Assembly: GCA_021798675.1 (NCBI GenBank)
Contig: JAJZGE010000177.1
Span: 1-5,314, forward strand
Source of the DNA: Pseudomonadota bacterium
Lineage (GTDB): Bacteria > Pseudomonadota > Gammaproteobacteria > Xanthomonadales > Rhodanobacteraceae
DNA length: 5,314 nucleotides
Direction: 5' to 3'
The notes under the pieces were generated by a model. The model was not told where the DNA came from. It worked only from the letters and a program-made list of their open reading frames with translations, and ran no database searches. Each line of letters begins with the position of its first letter. The stretch's first letter is position 1. Shown piece after piece: positions 1 through 5,314 of the stretch. The position numbers and the translations under genes are program-made.

Positions 1-285
1 ATCCAGCCGGCCGTGGTGGATGATCGCGTTTTCGGTATAGCCGGAGGTGTACAGCACACGCAACCCGGGCCGCAGCGCGAGTGCCGCATCGGCCAGCTGC
101 CGACCGTTCATGCCGTCGGGCATCATTACATCAGTGAAAAGCAGATCGATGTCCGGATTTTGCTGCAGCGCCTCGAGCGCCTGCGCGCCGGTATGCGCGG
201 TGATCACGCGATAGCCGAGGCCGCGCAGCTGGTCCTCGGCATAGCGGCAGACCAGCTCGTCGTCCTCCACCAGCAGGATCGTCTC
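1..285 (-). other. C-terminal receiver (REC) domain, cut by the window edge
   Basis: The domain starts near residue 1404 after a linker rich in Ala, Pro and Gln. The acidic pair is Asp1411-Asp1412 in LLVEDDELV. The phosphoacceptor is Asp1455 in LLFTDVMMPDG (codon 130-132), and the conserved hydroxyl residue is Thr1483 in LYTSGY. The conserved Lys and last helix, usually 20-30 residues further on, lie beyond position 1. Whether an Hpt or other domain follows cannot be seen. Confidence 0.95.
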
Positions 286-3200
286 GCTGCCTTCGGTCGC
301 CGGCGCATGGACCGGCCCGGCCGGTTGCGGCTGGGCGCGCTGCGCGGCGCGCGGCAGATACATCTTGACCGTCGAGCCCTGGCCCGGCTCGGAGTAGATC
401 TTGATGTGGCCTTGGGACTGCTTGACGAAGCCATACACCATGCTCAACCCCAGTCCGGTGCCCTTGCCGGAATCCTTGGTGGTGAAGAACGGTTCGAACA
501 CGCGATCCAGGTGCTCTGCGGCAATACCGGTGCCGGTGTCGGACACCGCCACCAGCACGTACTGCCCTGGCCGCACCTCGTTGTGCTGATCGGCATACGC
601 CTGGTCGATCCACACGTTCGCGGTCTCGATGGTGAGGCGACCGCCGCCGGGCATCGCATCGCGCGCATTCAGGCACAGGTTGAGCAGGGCGCCCTCCAGC
701 TGCGACGGATCGACCAGCGCGTCCCACAGACCGGCTGCCTGGATCGTCTCGATCTCCACCTGCCCGCCCAGAGTGCGCCGCAGCAACACATTCATCGAGG
801 CGATCAGCGTATTGACCCGCACTGCCGTGGGCTCCAGCGCCTGCCGACGCGCGAAGGCGAGCAGCCGATGGGTGAGATCGGCGCCGCGCACGGCCGCCGT
901 GCGGGTCATCTCGGCCAGCTCCAGCAGGCGCGGCTGTCCGACCAGCTTTTCGACCAGGATCTCGGCATTGCCGAGCATCACTGTGAGCAGGTTGTTGAAG
1001 TCGTGCGCGACGCCGCCGGTGAGCTGGCCGATCGCCTCCATCCGCTCCGAGCGCTGCAGCCGCTGCTCCAGCAGCACCCGCTGGGTGATGTCGTTGACGA
1101 TGGAAAGCATCGAGTGCGGGGCGCCGTGTGCATCGCGGATCAGCGTGCAGTGCGCCTCGACCGTGATCGCGCCGCCGTCGCGGCGGCGGCGGCCCAGGCG
1201 GCCAGTCCACTCGCCGTCGCGCAGCACCACGCCGATGATGCCGGCCAGCAGCTCGGCGTCCTGCTCGCTGTCGCCGCTGTTGGTGCGCCCGAGCATCTCC
1301 CCGGCGGTCCAGCCGTACAGCCGCTCGGCGCCCTGGTTCCAGTAACTGATGCGACCGTCCAGATCCCGCACGATGATGGCGTTGTGTGCCTTGTCCAGCA
1401 GCGATGCCTGTTGCCGGATGTGCGCATCGGCCGCCTGCCGCTCCAGCTCGGCGGACGCGCGGGCCGCGAAGATGCCCAGCGTCGAGACGATGAAGTCGGT
1501 ATTGCGCAGCGGCTCGCGATACAGCACGCACAGTGAGCCGAGTGACTCGCCGCGCGTACTGTCGAAGCGCCGGCCCGCGTAGGCACGTGCATCGATGCCG
1601 GCCGCTTCGACAAATGCGGCGTACCGCGCGGGCAACTGATCGGTCACGATGCAGACCGGTTCGCGCAGGAAGCCAGCGCATGGCGTACCTTCCAGCGCAT
1701 AGTCGACGTTCTCGCGCAGCTGCCCGTTCACCACCACCGCCAGCGTGCGCGCGCGCTGCGGCTCGCCGGGGAGCCAACGCAGGATGAAGGCCGCATCGGC
1801 GCCCACCGACTCGGCCATCGCCAGCGCCATCTGCTCGAACAGATCCTCGCCGCCACCGGAGGAGACCGCCGTGGCCATGCGAGCCACGGCCGCGTGCATG
1901 CGGCGCCGCTCCGACCGCGAGCGGATGAAGTCGATGCCATGCGCCAGGTTGTCGGCCAGCTCCTGCAGCAGCTTGAGCTCCTCCGCCACCAGCGGGCGCG
2001 CCACGCCGGCATAAAACGACAGCTGGCCGAACGTGCGTTCGCCATGCCGCAGCGGCAGACAGATCGCCGCACGGAAACCCTGCCGCAGCGCATACGGCGC
2101 CCACGGTGAGAACGTGGTGTCGTTTGCGATGTCCTCCACCACCATCGGCGCGCCGCTGCGGATGGTGCGACCCGCCGGCCCCTGCCCTTCGGGCTGATCT
2201 TCCGACCAGCTCAGACGGATGTGCTGCAGGTAGCCGGTGCCCGCGCCGTGATGCGCCACGGGCTGGATCGTGCGGGCCTCGTCGTCCAGCGCATAACCGA
2301 CCCAGGCGCAGGGATAGCCACCGGTCTCCACGCCGATGCGGCACACGGCTTCCAGCAGCTCCTGCTCGGTCTGCGCGTGCACCAGTGCCTCATTGCACCG
2401 ACTGAGCATCAGCTCGGCCCGGCTGATGCGCGCCAGCTCGCGCTCGTTCTGCAGCCGCCGGGTGACGTCGCTGGCCAGCACCAGCCGCGCCGGACGGCCA
2501 TCGAACACGATATCGTCGGCGGTAATCTCCACGTCGATCAGCGAACCGTCCTTGCGCCGGTGCCGCCAGAGTTCGGCGGCGCGGAAGCCGGTCACCGGCT
2601 TGCGCGCAACTTCAAGCAGACGCTCGATCTCCTCGGCCGGGCGCAGGTCCGGCAGGCTCAGCGCCAGGAACTCCTCGCGCGAATAGCCGTAGTGCGCGAT
2701 CGCCGCGTCATTCACCGCCAGCACGCGCAGCGTGGCGCACTCGTAAACCCACATCGGGTGTGGGTTGCCCTCGAACAGCAGGCGGTATTCCGCCGCGGTG
2801 ACGCGCAGCTGTTCGTTTGCGCGCCGGGCCTCGGCCTCGGCCTGCTTGCGCCGCGTGATGTCGTTCATGCCACCGATCATGCGCAACGGCCTGCCGTCGC
2901 CATCGCGCATCACCAATCCGCGATCCAGCACATCGGCGTAGCTGCCGTCGGCGCGCTGAAAGCGGTATTCGTCGCTCCACTCCTGCCCATCGGTGTCGAT
3001 CACCGCGTGAATGCCCTGCAGCACGCGCTCGCGATCGTCGGGGTGCACGCGGCCCGTCCACGACTCGATCCCCGGCTCGATGTCGGCCAGCACGTGCCCG
3101 AACAGGGTCTGCAGTCCTTCGCTCCACCACAGCGCACCCGTCACCAGGTTCCAGTCCCAGATTGCGTCGGTGCTGACCTTGGCGGCGACGCGAAAGCGCT

Positions 3201-4494
3201 GCTCGCTCTCGCGCATCGCGGTCTCGATGCTCTTGTAGGCGGTGATGTCACGCTCGACCGCCACGAAATGCGCAAGGCGACCATCCGCACCGATGATCGG
3301 CGTGATGTCCAGCTCCAGCCAGAACGGACCGCCGTGGCGGTCGTAGTTGATCAGCTCGGCGCGTACCGGCTGGCCGGCGCTCATGGCGACGCGGATGCGG
3401 TCGAGTTCGGCGCGCGAGGTCAGCGGCCCCTGCAGCATGCGCGGCGTGCGGCCGATCACTTCCTCGCGGCGGTAGCCGGTGCGTCGCAGGAAGGCGTCGT
3501 TGACAAACACGATGCGTGGGCCCGGTTCGTCGAGCGGGGCAGCCTCGGTGATCACCACAAGGTCGTTGAGGCGCTCCACGCAGGAATCCAGCAGCCTCAG
3601 CTGCCCCTCCGCGCGATGGCGCTCGATCGCGATACCGATGATGTGCGCACACGCCTCGGACAGTTCGATCTCCCCGGCGACCGGTGAGTGCGGCGCGCTT
3701 CGGTAGTTGGCGAACGTGCCCACCACTTGCTGCGCACCGGAAAGGATCGGTACCGACCAGCAGGCACGCAGGCCGTTGCGCAACGCCAGCTCGCGCCAGC
3801 TGTCCCACAGCGGGTCGGTGGCGATGTCGGCCACGATCACCGCGCGCCGCTCGAACGCCGCCGTGCCGCAGGAGCCCCGGCCGGGACCGATCTCGGCCCC
3901 CTCGAAGGCATCAATCAGCTCTTGCGGAAGCTGCGTCGAGGCGGAGTGATGCAACCGCCGGCCATCCGGATCGAGCAGCATCACGGTGCAGATCGATTGC
4001 GGAAACTGGCTCTCGACCAGATCCACCACGGCGCGCAGCACTTCGGCCAGGGGAGCGCCCTGGGCCATCCGTTCGAGCAGCTTCACGCGCTGGTTTTTCA
4101 GCGACTGCAGCCGCTGCCGTTCGGTGATGTCGTACATGCTCGCCAGCAGCGCGGGCTGGCCTTGCCATACCACCTCGGTGGTGCAGACCTCCAGGCTGAG
4201 CGGAGCGCCGCGCTCCTCGCCGAGCTGCAGCTCGGCGACCTCACCCGGCACCAGCGCGCAAGGGAACGTCGAGCCCACCAGCGCGTCCGCGCTGCGCCCC
4301 AGCCAGTGCGCCGCCACCGGGTTGGCATACAGGATGCGCCCCTGCGGGTGCAGCACCAGCAGACCGCTTGTGCTGCCGTGGACCACCGCGTGCCATGAGC
4401 CGGGGGCACCGGCCGCGAGCCGATCGAGCTGTCGTCGTCGCAGAACGCTCTTCAGTCGCGCAAGCACACCAACCCCCTCCATATGCGGTGTCAT
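1..4494 (-). CDS. Hybrid sensor histidine kinase with five PAS and three GAF domains (3' end outside window)
   Basis: This is a large cytoplasmic two-component sensor. It should autophosphorylate on His and pass the phosphate to its own receiver domain. The frame runs without a stop for 1498 codons to the left edge; an in-frame TGA at 4495-4497 limits the N-terminus. Approximate domains by residue: PAS1 33-126, GAF1 137-294, PAS2 (LOV-like) 300-420, PAS3 (PAS_3 type, WDWN...HPDDRERV...YRFQRADGS) 432-549, PAS4 568-682, GAF2 700-856, GAF3 865-1018, PAS5 1027-1138, HisKA about 1139-1215, HATPase_c about 1255-1382, receiver 1404 onward. Several PAS domains end in the usual DIT or DVT motif, followed by charged linkers that probably form signalling helices. 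No signal peptide or hydrophobic membrane segment is visible. The ATG at 4494 is the longest possible start; ATG 4482 and GTG 4467 are alternatives, and the GTG has the better ribosome-binding site. No cognate regulator is visible. The signal sensed cannot be told from sequence. Confidence 0.95.
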   Translation of the reverse strand, partial: MTPHMEGVGVLARLKSVLRRRQLDRLAAGAPGSWHAVVHGSTSGLLVLHPQGRILYANPVAAHWLGRSADALVGSTFPCALVPGEVAELQLGEERGAPLSLEVCTTEVVWQGQPALLASMYDITERQRLQSLKNQRVKLLERMAQGAPLAEVLRAVVDLVESQFPQSICTVMLLDPDGRRLHHSASTQLPQELIDAFEGAEIGPGRGSCGTAAFERRAVIVADIATDPLWDSWRELALRNGLRACWSVPILSGAQQVVGTFANYRSAPHSPVAGEIELSEACAHIIGIAIERHRAEGQLRLLDSCVERLNDLVVITEAAPLDEPGPRIVFVNDAFLRRTGYRREEVIGRTPRMLQGPLTSRAELDRIRVAMSAGQPVRAELINYDRHGGPFWLELDITPIIGADGRLAHFVAVERDITAYKSIETAMRESEQRFRVAAKVSTDAIWDWNLVTGALWWSEGLQTLFGHVLADIEPGIESWTGRVHPDDRERVLQGIHAVIDTDGQEWSDEYRFQRADGSYADVLDRGLVMRDGDGRPLRMIGGMNDITRRKQAEAEARRANEQLRVTAAEYRLLFEGNPHPMWVYECATLRVLAVNDAAIAHYGYSREEFLALSLPDLRPAEEIERLLEVARKPVTGFRAAELWRHRRKDGSLIDVEITADDIVFDGRPARLVLASDVTRRLQNERELARISRAELMLSRCNEALVHAQTEQELLEAVCRIGVETGGYPCAWVGYALDDEARTIQPVAHHGAGTGYLQHIRLSWSEDQPEGQGPAGRTIRSGAPMVVEDIANDTTFSPWAPYALRQGFRAAICLPLRHGERTFGQLSFYAGVARPLVAEELKLLQELADNLAHGIDFIRSRSERRRMHAAVARMATAVSSGGGEDLFEQMALAMAESVGADAAFILRWLPGEPQRARTLAVVVNGQLRENVDYALEGTPCAGFLREPVCIVTDQLPARYAAFVEAAGIDARAYAGRRFDSTRGESLGSLCVLYREPLRNTDFIVSTLGIFAARASAELERQAADAHIRQQASLLDKAHNAIIVRDLDGRISYWNQGAERLYGWTAGEMLGRTNSGDSEQDAELLAGIIGVVLRDGEWTGRLGRRRRDGGAITVEAHCTLIRDAHGAPHSMLSIVNDITQRVLLEQRLQRSERMEAIGQLTGGVAHDFNNLLTVMLGNAEILVEKLVGQPRLLELAEMTRTAAVRGADLTHRLLAFARRQALEPTAVRVNTLIASMNVLLRRTLGGQVEIETIQAAGLWDALVDPSQLEGALLNLCLNARDAMPGGGRLTIETANVWIDQAYADQHNEVRPGQYVLVAVSDTGTGIAAEHLDRVFEPFFTTKDSGKGTGLGLSMVYGFVKQSQGHIKIYSEPGQGSTVKMYLPRAAQRAQPQPAGPVHAPATEGSETILLVEDDELVCRYAEDQLRGLGYRVITAHTGAQALEALQQNPDIDLLFTDVMMPDGMNGRQLADAALALRPGLRVLYTSGYTENAIIHHGRLD
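349..1080 (-). other. HisKA and HATPase_c kinase core
   Basis: The H-box reads GQLTGGVAHDFNNLL, with the phosphorylated His at residue 1164 (codon 1003-1005). The HDFNN form marks the kinase subgroup often found in soluble hybrid kinases with a C-terminal receiver. The ATP-binding lobe has every expected element: the N-box with Asn1272 and Asn1276 (LLNLCLNARDAM), the G1 box DTGTGI (1319-1324), the F-box FEPFFTTK (1333-1340) and the G2 box GKGTGLGLS (1343-1351). All key residues are present, so the kinase should be active. Confidence 0.96.
1081..4398 (-). other. Sensory array of the histidine kinase: PAS-GAF-PAS-PAS-PAS-GAF-GAF-PAS
   Basis: Eight sensor folds fill about residues 33-1138. GAF1 carries GSCGTAA (207-213) and RACWSVPI (243-250), a pair typical of one widespread GAF subgroup. 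GAF2 follows a helix with MLSRCNEALVHA (696-707) and has AWVGYALDDEA, a pattern common in soluble bacterial sensor kinases and cyclic-di-GMP enzymes. GAF3 is recognisable by YALEGTPC (932-939) and a late GESLGSLCVLY strand (986-996). PAS5 (AIIVRDLDGRISYWNQGAERLYGW) sits directly before the kinase helix, so it is the likeliest to drive the kinase directly. Domain edges are estimated by eye. No residue pattern specific to a heme, bilin or flavin site is clear. Confidence 0.85.
4476..4480 (-). promoter_or_regulatory. Shine-Dalgarno GGAGG that favours an internal GTG start at 4467
   Basis: GGAGG, within GGAGGGGG, ends 8 bases before an in-frame GTG at 4467-4465 (codon 10 counted from ATG 4494). 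Sequence and spacing are both near ideal. The kinase may therefore truly begin at GTG 4467 (MLARLKSVL...), nine residues shorter. PAS1 starts well after either site, so no domain is affected. Confidence 0.5.
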
Positions 4495-4505
4495 TCATGC
4501 GTCAG

Positions 4506-4509
4506 CCTC
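4506..4509 (-). promoter_or_regulatory. Possible Shine-Dalgarno GAGG for the ATG at 4494
   Basis: GAGG on the minus strand lies 11 bases before ATG 4494, rather long. It lies only 7 bases before another ATG at 4498. That ATG is out of frame with the kinase and opens an 85-codon frame with no recognisable protein. This weakens the case for ATG 4494 as the main start. Confidence 0.4.
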
Positions 4510-4551
4510 GTGGCGGACCGCCCGCACGGGGGTGGCCTGATTCAGCGAAGG

Positions 4552-4582
4552 TGGGCTGCATGAAGCCTGACCATGCAGCCCA
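4552..4582. repeat. Perfect 11-bp inverted repeat between ppk1 and the kinase gene (possible terminator or processing hairpin)
   Basis: TGGGCTGCATG (4552-4562) and CATGCAGCCCA (4572-4582) are exact reverse complements around a 9-base loop. On the minus-strand transcript the stem begins 68 bases after the ppk1 stop and ends 57 bases before the ATG at 4494. The base of the stem is followed by CCTTCGCTG, not a run of U. It is therefore a weak candidate for intrinsic termination, and equally for a stabilising or processing hairpin or a dyad binding site. Confidence 0.8.
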
Positions 4583-4650
4583 ACCATACACCGCGGCCGG
4601 GGTTGGCGACCATCATCAGCAGGCGCAGCGGACGGCCGACGGACAGCCGG

Positions 4651-5314
4651 TCAGGAGGTCAAGCTGGCGACGCCGCAAATTTTTTCGAGCAGGCGCGACT
4701 GCACGTTGCAGACGCCCGCGCCGGGGGCCTGCGTCGGGACCAGCGCCAGATACTGGCCGTCGGGCTGCATCAGCAGCGCGCTGGCTGTGTCGTCGAGGTA
4801 GAGCTGCAGCACTTCGCGCACCCGCTGCTGCAATTTCTTGCCGTCGATCGGGAAGGCGGTCTCCACGCGCCGGTCCAGGTTGCGTTCCATCAGGTCGGCG
4901 CTGGACAGATACAGCTTCGGCTCGCCATCGTTGGCGAACCAGTAGACGCGGCTGTGCTCCAGGAAGCGCCCGATCACCGAGCGCACGCGGATATTCTGCG
5001 ACACGCCCTCCACGCCCGGGCGCAGGCAGCACACGCCGCGCACGATCAGATCGACCTGCACCCCGGCGATACTCGCCTTGTACAGCGCGCGGATCAGCTT
5101 CGGCTCGGTCAGCGCGTTGACCTTCAGGATGATCTGCGCTGGCCGGCCGGCGGCGGCATGCGCGGTCTCGCTGCCGATCATCTCCAGCAGCGCCTTCTTC
5201 AGCGTGAATGGCGCATGCAGCAGCTTCTTCATGCGCAGCACCTTGCCCATGCCGGTGAGCTGGCTGAACAGCCGGTGCACGTCGTCGCACAGCGCCTGGT
5301 CGGAAGTGAGCAGG
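4651..5314 (-). CDS. ppk1: Polyphosphate kinase 1, C-terminal part (5' end outside window)
   Basis: This enzyme reversibly transfers the terminal phosphate of ATP to a growing inorganic polyphosphate chain. The window holds the last 220 residues, ending in TGA at 4651-4653. The E. coli enzyme is 688 residues, so roughly the last third is present. The visible part is the C-terminal phospholipase-D-like region. It contains the stretch DLIVRGVCCLRPGV (visible residues 88-101), then GRFLEHSR (115-122), and later YLSSADLMERNLDRR. The Arg of IVRG (5038-5040) and the His of FLEHSR (4954-4956) lie 28 residues apart. That is exactly the spacing of E. coli Arg564 and His592, which contact the nucleotide and phosphate. 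The phosphorylated His (E. coli His435) lies outside the window. The frame is intact with no internal stop. The last 30 or so residues are weakly conserved in the family. GTG at 5278-5280 is an internal Val codon, not the start. Family assignment is secure; the rest of the gene is unseen. Confidence 0.96.
   Translation of the reverse strand, partial: LLTSDQALCDDVHRLFSQLTGMGKVLRMKKLLHAPFTLKKALLEMIGSETAHAAAGRPAQIILKVNALTEPKLIRALYKASIAGVQVDLIVRGVCCLRPGVEGVSQNIRVRSVIGRFLEHSRVYWFANDGEPKLYLSSADLMERNLDRRVETAFPIDGKKLQQRVREVLQLYLDDTASALLMQPDGQYLALVPTQAPGAGVCNVQSRLLEKICGVASLTS

Noticed and set aside
13..1536. A 507-codon open frame on the plus strand
   Set aside because: Its codons are the exact mirror of the kinase codons (same triplet boundaries). 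GC-rich genes commonly leave this antisense register open, and the product shows no recognisable domain.
131..2344. A 737-codon open frame on the minus strand
   Set aside because: It is out of register with the kinase. Its product is a low-complexity run of Arg, Ala and Gly with no domain motifs, and it lies inside well-conserved GAF, PAS and kinase sequence. It is a by-product of high GC.
3235..3597. PAS2 as a blue-light photoreceptor
   Set aside because: The LOV cysteine position is Pro351 and other flavin-contact positions differ, so LOV photochemistry is not supported.
2221..4398. Two further plus-strand open frames (2221-3687 and 3688-4398)
   Set aside because: They are in the same mirrored register as the frame at 13-1536, separated by a single stop, with His-, Arg- and Gln-rich products typical of antisense translation.
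4241..4498. An 85-codon minus-strand frame starting at ATG 4498
   Set aside because: It has a good ribosome-site spacing, but it overlaps the PAS1 coding sequence out of register and its product resembles no protein. I treat the ATG only as a decoy start.
4495..4650. A sigma-70 promoter for the kinase gene in the gap
   Set aside because: No pair of -35 and -10 boxes with good sequence and spacing was found on the minus strand. TATGGT- and TTGGGC-like strings occur but are not suitably arranged.
4368..5120. A 250-codon plus-strand frame spanning the gap and part of ppk1
   Set aside because: It runs antisense across two real genes and the gap, and its product is an Arg/Ala/Pro-rich sequence with no motif.
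1..5314. CRISPR arrays, tRNA or rRNA genes, insertion sequences, toxin or defence genes
   Set aside because: No direct repeats with spacers, RNA gene signatures, transposase motifs or terminal repeats were seen; the window is filled by two conserved genes.

Overview
This is a very GC-rich stretch of bacterial chromosome that is almost entirely coding on the minus strand. Two genes account for it, both cut by the window edges. The polyphosphate kinase tail and the GC-rich codon use suggest a proteobacterium. My best guess is a gammaproteobacterium of the Xanthomonadales (Rhodanobacter, Dyella or Lysobacter type), but that rests on general resemblance, not a search.

Layout, read in the direction of transcription (right to left): positions 5314-4651 hold the last 220 codons of ppk1, the polyphosphate kinase that makes inorganic polyphosphate from ATP. 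A 156-base gap (4650-4495) follows, containing a perfect 11-bp inverted repeat and the translation signals of the next gene. From 4494 to the left edge runs one uninterrupted frame of 1498 codons with no stop. It encodes a soluble hybrid sensor histidine kinase, which I checked by translating every codon. Its visible domain order is PAS, GAF, PAS (LOV-like), PAS, PAS, GAF, GAF, PAS, then HisKA, HATPase_c and a receiver domain cut about 20-30 residues before its end.

Because this gene has no stop codon inside the window, a simple ORF search misses it and reports long false frames instead. Those include a 737-codon frame on the same strand and 507- and 488-codon frames on the opposite strand.

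The kinase has no membrane segment, so it should read intracellular signals through eight small-molecule or redox-sensing type folds. It should then pass phosphate from a His in the kinase core to its own receiver Asp, and presumably on to an Hpt protein or another partner not seen here. Its link to ppk1 is only one of position: same strand, short gap. No exophosphatase gene (ppx), a common partner of ppk, directly follows. Nothing points to a mobile element, CRISPR array, RNA gene or clearly new system. The most interesting content is the unusually large sensory array and its LOV-like domain without the photoactive cysteine.
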